The notes beneath the pieces were generated by a model. That model did not search any database. It was given only the letters and a program-made list of their open reading frames with translations, and was not told the DNA's origin. 64,000 nucleotides of DNA, taken from positions 86,276-150,275 of the forward strand of contig NZ_FRCQ01000016.1 of the NCBI RefSeq assembly GCF_900142965.1, written 5' to 3'. This document shows positions 8,492 through 17,050 of the stretch, one piece after another. The first letter of the stretch is position 1. Each line of letters opens with the position of its first letter. Both the position numbers and the translations under genes were made by a program. The stretch is from Rhizobacter sp. OV335 (GTDB taxonomy: Bacteria > Pseudomonadota > Gammaproteobacteria > Burkholderiales > Burkholderiaceae_C).

Positions 8492-9493
8492 ATGAACCAG
8501 TCTGAAACCCTGACCCCCGAGCGCCCCGACGTTCAATCAGCCGCGGCCGAACTTGTTTCGGAAGTGTTCGATTCCGACATCCTCGGGGATACCGATGTCT
8601 GGACTCCGGCCATCGACCGGCTCATCTCTTCGGTATCCCGATGGATCCGCATGGACAGCCCTGGGGCTGCTGTGTACGGCCCGCAGCGCACCGGCAAGAC
8701 GCACGCGTGCCAGTTCTTGCAGGCGGCGCTTCCCACCTTATTCGGCAGCACGATCACCGTATTGCTGCTGACGCTTGGGGGTGGCGTCAAGAGCGAGCGC
8801 GCGTTCCTGCAGCACGTGATGGCGAACGTGAAGTGCAAATCCTACTTGTCGCGCGATGACGAGGTGCTTCGCGACCGGCTTGGAGAACACCTGTACGACA
8901 CCGCGATCGCCAACGGATCCAAGCGCATCGTGCTGGTCTGGGATGAGGCGCAGAAGCTCACCGAACCGCAGTACGGGTGGCTCATCAGCCTGTTCAACGA
9001 GCTCGAGCATCGCAAGCTCCGACCCTTCTTCCTGCTGGTGGGGCAACCTGAGCTGCGGGACGTCTCGCAGGCGTTCCGCTCTATCGGTTCGCAGCACGTG
9101 ATCGGCCGATTCTTCAGCAACCAGGTTGAGTTTGCCGGCATAGAGGACTCCGAACTTCGAGAGGTACTGCGCGCCCTCGACACCGAGGACGCCGATGGCG
9201 CGGGCCCGCGGCGCTACATGCCCACGCAATACGCCGAAGGCTTCGAGCTGGAATCGCTTGCCGAACCGCTCGCTCAGGCGCTGGATGTGCTGCGCAATCG
9301 CCATCAGTTGGTTCAAGGGGTGCGTCTGCCGATGCAGTACCTGCGCTCGGCCGTGCTGGTCGCGCTCATGAAGATCATGCACGGGGAGGTCGACCATCGC
9401 AATGTCAGTTCCGCAACCATGCTCGACTGCCTGAAGGAGACCGGTTTCCTCAACGTCGTGGTGGTCTACGCTGAACTGATGTCGGAACTCTGA
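8492..9493 (+). CDS. tnsC: TnsC/TniB-like AAA+ ATPase
   Basis: The 333-residue protein starts 21 bases after tnsB. It has a Walker A motif GPQRTGKT with K69 and T70, and a Walker B motif IVLVWDEAQ with D151 and E152, followed by a sensor segment (FLLVGQPEL). These are hallmarks of the TnsC/TniB/MuB group, which forms filaments on target DNA and relays target selection from TniQ/TnsD to the transposase. The TGA stop overlaps the next start as TGATG, so TniQ translation is coupled to it. Confidence 0.93.
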   Translation: MNQSETLTPERPDVQSAAAELVSEVFDSDILGDTDVWTPAIDRLISSVSRWIRMDSPGAAVYGPQRTGKTHACQFLQAALPTLFGSTITVLLLTLGGGVKSERAFLQHVMANVKCKSYLSRDDEVLRDRLGEHLYDTAIANGSKRIVLVWDEAQKLTEPQYGWLISLFNELEHRKLRPFFLLVGQPELRDVSQAFRSIGSQHVIGRFFSNQVEFAGIEDSELREVLRALDTEDADGAGPRRYMPTQYAEGFELESLAEPLAQALDVLRNRHQLVQGVRLPMQYLRSAVLVALMKIMHGEVDHRNVSSATMLDCLKETGFLNVVVVYAELMSEL

Positions 9494-10815
9494 TGCTGTC
9501 CGACCGACGTTCGCCTCCGCCGTCAGTTCCACTCAGGCACCAGTGGCGACCGTCGGACTGGCCCAATGCATCTCTCTACTGCCTTGTGGCCAGGGCAGTC
9601 CATCTGAACCCCGCGATATCAGGTGGACTGTCCACCTTGTATGACTTGACGACCAGGAAATCAGAGCCTCTACGGTGCATGAAGGGGCAGGGGAGTTCCC
9701 TCGTGCGCCATCTCCTGGAGCAGGAAGTCGACATCGATCATCGGTTGGGGAAAGACTTCAACGGCGGCTATGGGCGAGAGATGCCCGTAGTGGACGAACT
9801 CCGATACTGCCCGGTGTGTGTGCGCATGGGCTATCACTCGACCCTGTTCCAGTATCTGGGGCTGTCAAGTTGTCCCGAGCACAAGTGCTTACTGCAGGTT
9901 GGGTGTGCGGCATGCGCTTATAAGGTGGTGCCGACACTTGCGAACACGGTGGCCGACCCGTTTGCGTGTCCCAGATGCAGGAAGTCCTTTGTGAGTTCTG
10001 TTGCCGCAGCGTGCGACGGTGGAACGCTCAAGACACTGGACCAAAGGCTGGGAAGCATGCGGTTCTGGCTGAGCAAGCCTGTTGAGTGCAAGAGTCCGCG
10101 TAAACCCCTGACAACTTCTAGGTCCGCGGAAGCCGCCAAAGCGGCCCGCCGCTTTACGAGCTGGCACGGAGGGCATGTTTGGGGCGATTTCCGAGAGGAT
10201 CGTCGGCTCGAGGGCCCCACCCCTTCTTGGTCGCAGATGGACGACCAGGCAACTGAGGCAGGAACCTGTGCCGCGCTCAATGCGTTGCAAAGGCTCTTTC
10301 AGGACTGCTCGGAGTTCTCGCGCGAGGCGGACGCGCTTCGATGGCGTGTCGGGAATTCCGATTCCGGTGTGCGCCTTGAGGGTCGAGCTTCGGCCATAGC
10401 CGCCGCGCTGTGCAAGACCTGTCACGTTCTGAGGGTGGGCGGGCACCTCATGAACTCGGACATTCCTTTGCGGTCTTCTGACGCCCTGGAGAAGCTAGCC
10501 TCATGGATCAACGAGGACGTCACAAAGGTCTCGCCTGCAGCGTTTGCGCGATTGCGCGAGCTTGAGGTCCTTGGGCTATTTGCAATTCATCTAGTTGAGG
10601 CGGTGAAGGCGCGGCACCTCAAGGACTTCAGTTGGCGGCCCAGGAGGCCTGAGGTTAGCTTCATCGCTGCGTGGTGCAGGCAGCACGATGCCGATGGCGC
10701 GCTGTTCCTGCGTATCCGCCCGCGCATCGACGAGGTCGGAGTCGCCCGGCTGATCAGGCGATACCGCACGCACTGCATGGCATTTGAGGATGACGACGCC
10801 GTGGCAAAAGCCTAG
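9493..10815 (+). CDS. tniQ: TniQ/TnsD-like target-selection protein
   Basis: The 440-residue protein starts at the ATG that overlaps the tnsC stop. Residues 105-185 hold a TniQ-type zinc-finger array: YCPVCVRMGYHS (C106 and C109), then SSCPEHKC, GCAAC and ACPRC, giving the CxxC...CxxH...CxxC...CxxC spacing of the family. The C-terminal part is helical with no motif I recognise and is more variable, as expected of the part that reads target DNA. TniQ/TnsD proteins choose the insertion site and recruit TnsC. At 440 residues it lies between short TniQ and full TnsD. Its base composition is slightly less GC-rich than tnsB. Confidence 0.88.
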   Translation: MLSDRRSPPPSVPLRHQWRPSDWPNASLYCLVARAVHLNPAISGGLSTLYDLTTRKSEPLRCMKGQGSSLVRHLLEQEVDIDHRLGKDFNGGYGREMPVVDELRYCPVCVRMGYHSTLFQYLGLSSCPEHKCLLQVGCAACAYKVVPTLANTVADPFACPRCRKSFVSSVAAACDGGTLKTLDQRLGSMRFWLSKPVECKSPRKPLTTSRSAEAAKAARRFTSWHGGHVWGDFREDRRLEGPTPSWSQMDDQATEAGTCAALNALQRLFQDCSEFSREADALRWRVGNSDSGVRLEGRASAIAAALCKTCHVLRVGGHLMNSDIPLRSSDALEKLASWINEDVTKVSPAAFARLRELEVLGLFAIHLVEAVKARHLKDFSWRPRRPEVSFIAAWCRQHDADGALFLRIRPRIDEVGVARLIRRYRTHCMAFEDDDAVAKA

Positions 10816-11136
10816 TAGCGCTTGCGGCGTAAACAATCCGACAAGAGTTGGTGACTGACCATGGATTGGCTCACGACCCACCGCTTTCTTCCCTTTCAGT
10901 TTGCCGCCGAAGGTGCTGCTTGTTCTTGCCCATTGAACCGCTTTGCGCTCAAAGCCATGGATGGCCACGCAGCGGACCGCAAACTCGCTCCAAAACTTCC
11001 GGGCCGAGCCCGGGTCGTTCTGTATTTCCAAGTGCTCCCGACCAGTCGCTGAGATGGAGCATTGCGGCTGATCCATTGGCCGGATCGTCCGACACATGGG
11101 TCAACGCTTGCAACTGAATCCATCGCCTCGGTCCAA
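10816..11136. other. Intergenic stretch after tniQ
   Basis: About 320 bases between the plus-strand tniQ and the minus-strand HAD gene. Short open frames on both strands look random and lack ribosome-binding sites. It would be expected to carry the end of the transposition operon. No clear hairpin with a T-run and no repeat shared with the region upstream of tnsA was seen. Confidence 0.4.
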
Positions 11137-12180
11137 TCAAAGTCCCTCGCTTGCCGCCAGCGCCAAGATCCTCTGCACCGACTCGCCCTGTTCAAGCGCC
11201 GATCGCGGCGCGCGTCCCTCTAGTGCGCCGAGTGGCGTCTCCAGCCATGCCAACATCGCTGGGCCGTTTCCCTGCAGAGCTCGCGCCAACTGCTCGACAA
11301 CATGCCGAGCGGCAGGCTCAAACTGCCACCGGGGATACCGTAAACCGAGTACCGAGTGGCGCAAAGCGATGACTCGGGGAGTCCTCATCGTCGCGAAGCG
11401 GCGCAACTGCGCCGTCGTCATGCGGGCCAGGGCCGCCGCTTCCTCCGGGCCCGCCATGTCGGCGCGAAGCGCGCGGACGTCGACATAGTTCGATGGCGTC
11501 GACAGCAAGTGACTTTCGAACGCTACCCGAGCAAGGCCACCCGCAGCTTCACCTGTACCGGTCGCGCCGATCTCTGACCGCGTTGCATCGATGCGCGGAT
11601 CGATCTCCGGCCACTTTGAAGGGGGAGTCTTGATAACTTCATCAGGAAGCGGTCGAAGCATCCGCCGCAGTTCGGGTCGCAGTGGTGTGCCGTTGATCTC
11701 GTTGCTGGCGTGACGCTCGGGCTCCTCCCTCTGAAGTTCTTCGAGCCTTTCCCAGGCTCGGTCGAGAACATCCTGCGTCAGGCCGGCGGCCGGGTCGCAT
11801 ACCAGAAGATGGTCACGCGCGTCTGGTGAGAACCGCTCAGATTGATCGTCGATCGCGAGCCAGGCCGAGAAGTTGTGGCCGTGGTCGCGGAGCCAGAGGC
11901 GACACTCGGCGGATCGCTCATGTTCGGCGTGTATCCGATCCATGTTTGAAGTGACGCCAACAAGGCGCTCCTTCAGGTCCGGCACGTCATGGAAAAGAAG
12001 TTCGCGCAGCTCGGCAAGCTTGTAGACCTCGCGCCAGCTGCTGCTCACCACCAACTGGATGTTTGGATGTGACCAGAGCCAAGCACCCAAGAGCTCGGCG
12101 TGCTCGAAGTAGCGGTCGATATCTCCCTGCGTGCGATGCAGCACGCCGTCAAAGTCAACGAAGACAAAGACGGGGTTCAC
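11137..12180 (-). CDS. HAD-type phosphatase fused to a ParS/MbcA-like antitoxin domain
   Basis: The 347-residue protein starts with GTG at 12180 (overlapping the upstream stop as GTGA). Residues 4-150 form a HAD domain: FVDFDGVLH with catalytic aspartates D9 and D11, SSSWR as the second motif, and WLAIDD as the acidic third motif. This variant resembles the HAD domain found in RNA-repair 'Swiss army knife' proteins. The last 100 residues (from MTTAQLRRFATMRTPRV, with GLRYPRWQFEPAARHVVEQL and ALLAWLETPLGAL-like segments) resemble the toxin-binding domain of Xre/MbcA/ParS antitoxins. This fusion is unusual. It is the last gene of a three-gene overlapping operon with a small protein and a metallophosphoesterase; a role in nucleic-acid repair or stress response is inference. 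Confidence 0.8.
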   Translation of the reverse strand: MNPVFVFVDFDGVLHRTQGDIDRYFEHAELLGAWLWSHPNIQLVVSSSWREVYKLAELRELLFHDVPDLKERLVGVTSNMDRIHAEHERSAECRLWLRDHGHNFSAWLAIDDQSERFSPDARDHLLVCDPAAGLTQDVLDRAWERLEELQREEPERHASNEINGTPLRPELRRMLRPLPDEVIKTPPSKWPEIDPRIDATRSEIGATGTGEAAGGLARVAFESHLLSTPSNYVDVRALRADMAGPEEAAALARMTTAQLRRFATMRTPRVIALRHSVLGLRYPRWQFEPAARHVVEQLARALQGNGPAMLAWLETPLGALEGRAPRSALEQGESVQRILALAASEGL

Positions 12181-12446
12181 TGTTCACCCTCACACTCGGG
12201 GCGAGCTTGGTCGAGTTTTCCAGGCAGAAGGGCCGACCAAGACCCGTTCGGCGTGTCGAGCACACCAAGCATGAGGATGGCCCGCTTGCCGCCGACCGCA
12301 CTGCGTTTCTTCGCCCAGTGCTTCGAGTTGCGTCCGTGACGGTGGATGTCGACGGCCCGTTCTCCCGCGTCGCAATCTACGCTCCTCGGCCGGGTCGCCC
12401 GCACGACGAACTCGAGGTGGGGTTCGCCGAACACGAGGAGCCTCAT
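12177..12446 (-). CDS. Uncharacterised 89-residue protein, middle gene of the phosphatase operon
   Basis: The start is ATG at 12446, overlapping the stop of the metallophosphoesterase gene as ATGA; its own stop overlaps the HAD gene start as GTGA. The protein reads MRLLVFGEPHLEFVVRATRP at the N-terminus and has a mixed basic and hydrophobic core (GGKRAILMLGVLDTPNG). I do not recognise a family. The overlaps at both ends show that it is translated as part of the operon, although the frame is short. It may be a partner subunit of one of the two phosphatases. Confidence 0.75.
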   Translation of the reverse strand: MRLLVFGEPHLEFVVRATRPRSVDCDAGERAVDIHRHGRNSKHWAKKRSAVGGKRAILMLGVLDTPNGSWSALLPGKLDQARPECEGEQ

Positions 12447-13246
12447 TCTGATGCCCTCAGTTGTCGCCGACGTGCATCGTCGATCTCGCCCGGCATGACA
12501 ACCTCCCACCGCCCGTCGGGCCACAGCGCCGAGACGCCACGCAGTCCTACTCCATGGCTTTCGAACTTTTGCTGTACCCAGAATTCAGAGCTGTCCTGGT
12601 TGTCGTGATGATGTCCGTGGATTGCATACCGCGCGCCGAGGAACTGTGCCAGCTCGTCGATGGCTCGAAAGCCCGTTCCCTTGCCGCTGAAGTCGCAGTG
12701 GTAGGAAGGTGCCTCGTGCGTCACCAGAATGTCCGCCTGCATTTCTGCCAAGGCGTCGTACTCCTCTTCGAAGATGCTGGCCCAGTGCTTGTGGTGCACC
12801 TTGGGTGCCGCAGCATCGTACGGGTTGAAGCGGTACTGTCGCGGGGTCACGCGCTCGAGATCTAACCGAGAGTAGTGCGTTGATCGGCCTCCATTCTTGT
12901 CTCCGACCTGCGGGTACCACACGTCGCCCCTGAACACGCCGGCGAGGCCGGTCAAGCGTAGGCCTCCTTTCAACGTGACCACGCGTCCGTGGATGTTGTG
13001 CGGCTCTGTATTTCGGTTCCAGACGCGGCGAGCCAACGCCTGGCTGTCGGCATCGTGGTTGCCCGCGATGTAGTACCACTCGGTGTCGCTCTGATGCAGC
13101 GCAGTCATCTCCTCTTCCAGAGGACGCGAAGGCTCCATGTCCCCGAGAAGAACGACGGTTGCTGCGCGAGTGCGACTCGCGCTCTCAACAACTTGCCGAA
13201 ACCTGGAGTGCGGATCCCCGCAGAACAAGACGGGCCGCAACGTCAT
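12443..13246 (-). CDS. Calcineurin-like metallophosphoesterase
   Basis: The frame is open far upstream, but ATG 13246 places the first catalytic motif close to the N-terminus, as usual, and gives 267 residues. The metal-binding motifs appear in order: GDPH (D11 and H13), LLGDMEP, YIAGNHDAD (GNHD), LVTHEAP and AIHGHHH (GHxH). All ligands for a two-metal centre are present. Enzymes of this fold hydrolyse phosphomonoesters or phosphodiesters, including nucleic acids and nucleotides; the substrate cannot be read from the sequence. It is the first gene of the three-gene minus-strand operon ending at 11137. Confidence 0.92.
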   Translation of the reverse strand: MTLRPVLFCGDPHSRFRQVVESASRTRAATVVLLGDMEPSRPLEEEMTALHQSDTEWYYIAGNHDADSQALARRVWNRNTEPHNIHGRVVTLKGGLRLTGLAGVFRGDVWYPQVGDKNGGRSTHYSRLDLERVTPRQYRFNPYDAAAPKVHHKHWASIFEEEYDALAEMQADILVTHEAPSYHCDFSGKGTGFRAIDELAQFLGARYAIHGHHHDNQDSSEFWVQQKFESHGVGLRGVSALWPDGRWEVVMPGEIDDARRRQLRASE

Positions 13247-13481
13247 GATTCGCTCCCGAACGGTCGGAACCGTCCCGGTACGGGCGCATGCGAATTGGTT
13301 TGGACTGCCAAAATGGGCTGAAGAGCGGTGGGCATGGCGTGGAATTGCTGCGTGGGCGCGAAATGTCGCCCAGCGGCTTGAAAAATCGCGTTGGCTAGAG
13401 CGCTTGAAAACGCTCCCTGTGTAGGGCGAGAACCGCGCGCCCGGATCGCTGACGGCCAGCCGCCGCGGGCGACATGCGGCA

Positions 13482-13847
13482 TCACACCCCAATCGTGGCG
13501 ACGAGACGTCGCTCGCCAACGATCGGCGGTTCGTCGCTGGGAAACGTGCAGTAGAACTGGGTTCCTCCCACGTCCTCCACGATCACGACCGGCTCGTTCG
13601 ACGGGACCTCGTTCGCAGCCCACACGCTTCGAATGTCGCGAACCGTCCAACCGGTGCCATGAGCATGCGGCACGACCTGCTGCAAAGAGGCGAGCGCGTG
13701 CCGTGCTGGTGGCGATGTCTCGCCAGCATGTGCCAGCGCCTGGGCGTCGATCAGATCGATGAGGTCATTCTCCCAGCTGCAGCACACGGAGCGCACGAAG
13801 CTGCTCTCGTCTTCCTGGACCAGGAAGGTGATGATGAACCAAGGCAT
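13482..13847 (-). CDS. Hypothetical protein, 121 residues
   Basis: The frame is open to 13943; the ATG at 13847 (MPWFIITFLVQEDESSF) is the first start giving a protein-like N-terminus. It contains a helical middle and a C-terminal part rich in beta-type sequence (EPVVIVEDVGGTQFYCTFP). No family is recognised. It is transcribed in the same direction as the phosphatase operon, about 235 bases upstream of it, so it may have its own promoter. Confidence 0.55.
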   Translation of the reverse strand: MPWFIITFLVQEDESSFVRSVCCSWENDLIDLIDAQALAHAGETSPPARHALASLQQVVPHAHGTGWTVRDIRSVWAANEVPSNEPVVIVEDVGGTQFYCTFPSDEPPIVGERRLVATIGV

Positions 13848-14121
13848 TTGAAGCGAGAGTTCGACTGCCCTGTAGTAGCCCGACCCGGGCGAGCGAAGGA
13901 ACGGCGGAACGGGGAATTCGAACGATTTGTGACAGACGAACATCGGCTGGTGGGCGTCGCCGGACTGGATCCGGTGGCTTGAGTCTTTTATAAGCGGAAG
14001 TATCCGCAGGTCTTCGCGATCTGGCGAGCGCGATGCCGTTTGTACGACTGCGCAGCCCGTGGTTAGATTCCCTTTCGGAATACGCCCGGGATGCGGCTAC
14101 CGTGGCTGGCGAAGGGTCGTC

Positions 14122-14457
14122 ATGTTCAAGTCTCTAAACAGCCGTCATCAACAAATCTTCCTGGAGCTCCTGCGAAGCAATCGCGAGTCTGTCAGGCTGC
14201 GTCAGGCCGACTTGGCGCAGCGGCTCGGCCGTGGCCAAGCAACGGTCAGCAAGGTCGAGAGCGGTGAACGCCGGATCGACGTGATCGAGTTGCGCGCCTG
14301 GCTGCGCGCGCTGGAGGTCGATTTCGTTGCCTTCGCCGTCGAACTGGATCGACGTCTGCAGGCTCATCCGGTGTCTGATGGCCGGTTCCGCGGCGCGCGC
14401 CGGAAGGATGCCCCTGCGATCTCACAGGGCACCGCACCACCTCGGCGACGAACGTAG
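14122..14457 (+). CDS. Xre-family transcriptional regulator
   Basis: ATG 14122 (MFKSLNSRHQQ) gives 111 residues. The helix-turn-helix lies at about 20-60 (RLRQADLAQRLGRGQATVSKVESGERRIDVIEL). It is paralogous to the regulator at 14707-15012 on the other strand: both carry the stretch RR-x-DVIEL-xx-WL-x-AL-x-V-x-F, then FA-x-ELD-x-RL. The C-terminal tail is basic and low in complexity. It probably represses nearby genes. A 6-bp-arm palindrome, GTGCAGCTTCTGCAC at 14469-14483, lies just after its stop codon, in the gap before the second regulator, and could be an operator or terminator. Confidence 0.85.
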   Translation: MFKSLNSRHQQIFLELLRSNRESVRLRQADLAQRLGRGQATVSKVESGERRIDVIELRAWLRALEVDFVAFAVELDRRLQAHPVSDGRFRGARRKDAPAISQGTAPPRRRT

Positions 14458-14706
14458 ATTCGCTTGCCGTGCAGCTTCTGCACGAGAGACGCCAACTGCG
14501 GCTCCTCAGGAACCCAAAGGCCGCCAGCACGAAGACCGGCCGGTGGATTTGGTGGGGGGCTGGCGACGAGGCTCGGCCATGTATGTCGGGCCCAGCTGCT
14601 GGTGGGAACTCACGACTTGGGACATCGTTCGACCAGCGCCGCAGTTGCCGCCCCTCGGAATGGTCGACGACGTCGGAGGGAAGGGCGTATCCGGCGGTGT
14701 ATGAAC

Positions 14707-15012
14707 TCAGTCGGGCTTCCTCGTGCGTCGACGGACGCCTCTGGACTGCTGTGCTTTGAGAAGCGCCATGGTCGTAAGCCGCTCATCAAGCTCCTGAGCG
14801 AAAACAACGAAGGAAACACCCAGAGCCGCAAGCCATTCATGCAGCTCGATCACGTCGAGGCGGCGAACGCCGCGCTCGCTCTTGCTGATGTCGGTCTGCC
14901 GCATGCCGGTTCGCTCGGCCAGCTGGACTTGCGTTACTCCCGAGCGCTCGCGAGCAGAGCGCAGAAGCTCCAGCAACACGTTCTCGGGCGCGATCTTGAT
15001 GGTTCGAGGCAT
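14707..15012 (-). CDS. Xre-family transcriptional regulator, paralogue of the 14122 gene
   Basis: A 101-residue protein with a classic Xre helix-turn-helix (SGVTQVQLAERTGMRQTDISKSERG) and a C-terminal dimerisation helix. Its homology to the product of 14122-14457 extends beyond the DNA-binding motif (DVIELHEWLAALGVSFVVFAQELDERL). The two genes converge. It is divergent from the membrane protein gene at 15133, with 120 bases between the starts, and so is a good candidate regulator of that gene. Confidence 0.88.
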   Translation of the reverse strand: MPRTIKIAPENVLLELLRSARERSGVTQVQLAERTGMRQTDISKSERGVRRLDVIELHEWLAALGVSFVVFAQELDERLTTMALLKAQQSRGVRRRTRKPD

Positions 15013-15132
15013 AGGTCACACGATCGGAGGCGTGGACGATGCATGCGAATCTGGAATATGCGAAATTCGACTAGTATTCGTTGGAAGCGTGTACGCAGAG
15101 GCGGACTACGCGCAGGGCAGAAAAGAACTCCG

Positions 15133-15783
15133 ATGGCAGAAAAAACCACGCACACACTCTCGAACGGCCAGGAACTCTGGCTCTGTACCTTCACCGGCGA
15201 AGTATTGGATCAGAGCAAGACTTCGACCACGACGGTGTCGCAGCAAGCACCAACCGTCCTCAGCAGCAAGATGGTGATTCCAGGGCGAATCGAGACCACC
15301 ACGACGTCAGAGCACGAGATGTGGCTGCGCTCCGCTGATGGTCGAGAGCACCCAATCCGCATGTCGGACATCGGCTTGGCTGCGCGTCCAGGACATACCG
15401 TCACGGTGCTGTGGGGCAGCACCGCCGGAAACGAGGAGGGGCAGTATTTCGCGGGTCGCAACCACACGACCGAAGAGGTTCGCAGCGATGTGCTTGCGCT
15501 GGGCCCAGAACTGCGAAGCTGGCACCTCAATGTCGGCGCCGGCGCGAACTTCCTTCTCTGGGTCTCGGTCACCGCGATCGTTCTGGGGCTCCTCGGATTT
15601 GTGCTGACCGGCGGTAGCCTGGAGAATCGCCTGTCCTTGGCATTCGGCGGACTGATTGCCGGGGCCGTTCTTGGGTTCATCGCATGGGCTGTTGTCGGCA
15701 GCAATCTGGGGCCGGAGAGAAGGGCTCGCGCGATCGCCGACGAGATCAACCGTCTTGCTGAGCAGCGCTTGCTTGCCGCGTGA
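15133..15783 (+). CDS. Uncharacterised two-helix membrane protein
   Basis: ATG 15133 (MAEKTTHTLSNGQELWLC) gives 216 residues; the longer upstream frame crosses the divergent Xre gene and is not used. The first 130 residues are soluble and rich in beta-type sequence (HEMWLRSADGREHPIRMSDIGL). Two transmembrane helices follow at about 140-160 and 170-192 (LLWVSVTAIVLGLLGFVL; LIAGAVLGFIAWAVV), and the C-terminus is a charged helix. No family is recognised. Location is the inner membrane by prediction from hydrophobicity. Confidence 0.75.
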   Translation: MAEKTTHTLSNGQELWLCTFTGEVLDQSKTSTTTVSQQAPTVLSSKMVIPGRIETTTTSEHEMWLRSADGREHPIRMSDIGLAARPGHTVTVLWGSTAGNEEGQYFAGRNHTTEEVRSDVLALGPELRSWHLNVGAGANFLLWVSVTAIVLGLLGFVLTGGSLENRLSLAFGGLIAGAVLGFIAWAVVGSNLGPERRARAIADEINRLAEQRLLAA

Positions 15784-16099
15784 CGGAATTCGGTTCTTGG
15801 GCGACGTGGTGGTCGCAGCCGCCGACCACCAGGGCCAAGCGCCAAGCTGATGTCGCACGGAATGACGTTGGTGATCGAGCCACGGCCATCAGCGGTCTCC
15901 TAGTTCGGTTGAGCTTGGTGATCATGCTTGCCCCACCGAAGGGCTTGGTTCGGCGCCAGCGCGAAGCGGATCTGGGCTGCTTCGTCAACAGCTTGGCGGC
16001 GACTTGGGCACATCTCCTGGCAACCCAGCTTCCTCCGCAGTTCGCCGGCATCTTGGGACGCGGTGCGTGGACCAATGCGCCCGCGTGCACCGGTTTGAT
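15784..16099. other. Intergenic stretch between convergent genes
   Basis: About 315 bases between the plus-strand membrane protein gene and the minus-strand ParB-like gene. Nothing was recognised here: no convincing frame, repeat or T-tailed hairpin. Confidence 0.4.
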
Positions 16100-17050
16100 C
16101 TACGGCTGCAGCGTTGGCGAAGGGCTCGTAAGCATTACATCGTCGGAGGATGCGTTGAGACCGGCCGGTTCGGAGAACTCTACCAGTCGCTGAAGTTGCT
16201 CCGGGCGATGGATTGCTAGCCATCGAACCAGTGACGGGCTGGTAAGGAGCTTGCGGATGTGGGCAGACAGGATGCTTAACTCCATTGTCGCGTTGGCATG
16301 ATGAGCGGCAAGTCGCCGAGTCTCCGCAGCGGATGCCGCAAACGACCCGCGCAATGCCTTTGCTGTAGCCCGCTCTGCGTCATTCCATGCGAAGCGCGGC
16401 TTGCGAACGAACTGCTCCCTTGACGTAGAGCGAACTAGCGCAAGCGCGACCCGCGCGGAGAAGTCTTCAAGATCGAGCATGGCCCTCGCAACTTCGACCT
16501 GTCGCTCGGGCACGAGCCTTCTCAGGCAGCGATAGACCCCTTCGGACACAGGCGTTTCGCCGATGATCTGTTGTGCGTCAGCGCAAATCCGATCGAGCAT
16601 GCCAAGCCGCAGTGTGATGTCGGAAACCTTGATACCGAAGACTTCGGCGAGGTACTGGCCGCCCATCCCGAACTCTGCCGCCCGCGACAGGATCTGCTGT
16701 TCTCGCGCGATCGAAGGTACGTTGAAGCGCTCCGCCGGTCTCAGACGCTTGGCTACCGGTTGAAGGCAGATCGCCGACTGTGAACGCAGGAGTTGCAAGG
16801 CAGACACTCGAAGCTCTCCGTCCGCAACGAAGAACTGATCGTCGTTCGACTCGCGCATTCCTGGAGGAACGGGTATGACCACTATCGCGGTGAGCTGACC
16901 GAACCGCTTGATGGACTGGCGAAGTTGCCGAAGACGACCGCTTCGACGCTCGTCCGGTGCTGTCTGCCCGCGCAACCGCAGCTGCTCCAGTCGAACTGGC
17001 GCAGGGAAGCTAACGAAGTTGAGTTGTCGCTCGAAGGTGCGATGGTTCAT
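16100..17050 (-). CDS. ParB/RepB-like protein coupled to a serine recombinase
   Basis: ATG 17050 overlaps the recombinase stop as ATGA and is preceded by AGAGGTGA; the product is 316 residues. The N-terminal third carries ParB-type features: a first box around RRSGRLRQLRQSIKRFGQLTAIVVIPV and FVADGELRVSALQLL in the place of the usual DGxxR nucleotide-binding box. A helical DNA-binding region follows (REQQILSRAAEFGMGGQYLAEVFGIKVSDITLRLGML). RepB/ParB-like partners of this size are found beside large serine recombinases on proteobacterial islands. Its role is probably DNA binding that assists or controls recombination rather than plasmid partition, since no ParA is present. Confidence 0.75.
   Translation of the reverse strand: MNHRTFERQLNFVSFPAPVRLEQLRLRGQTAPDERRSGRLRQLRQSIKRFGQLTAIVVIPVPPGMRESNDDQFFVADGELRVSALQLLRSQSAICLQPVAKRLRPAERFNVPSIAREQQILSRAAEFGMGGQYLAEVFGIKVSDITLRLGMLDRICADAQQIIGETPVSEGVYRCLRRLVPERQVEVARAMLDLEDFSARVALALVRSTSREQFVRKPRFAWNDAERATAKALRGSFAASAAETRRLAAHHANATMELSILSAHIRKLLTSPSLVRWLAIHRPEQLQRLVEFSEPAGLNASSDDVMLTSPSPTLQP

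Larger units (their letters stand above)
5123..10815 (+). mobile_element. Tn7-like transposition module (minimum extent)
   Basis: Five plus-strand genes in the order gp16-like, tnsA-like, tnsB-like, tnsC-like, tniQ/tnsD-like make up a complete Tn7-type set: heteromeric transposase (A+B), AAA+ regulator (C) and zinc-finger target selector (TniQ). The last four genes overlap or lie within 21 bases of each other, so they form one operon. The coordinates cover only the module. The element itself should extend beyond it, with cargo most likely to the right of 10815, because the module reads away from the putative end upstream of tnsA. Neither terminal repeat was identified with confidence, and no CRISPR array or Cascade genes accompany it, so targeting should be TniQ-based. 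Confidence 0.8.

Noticed and set aside
10591..11097. Minus-strand frame after tniQ considered as a transposase remnant
   Set aside because: It overlaps the tniQ 3' end antisense and shows no family motif.
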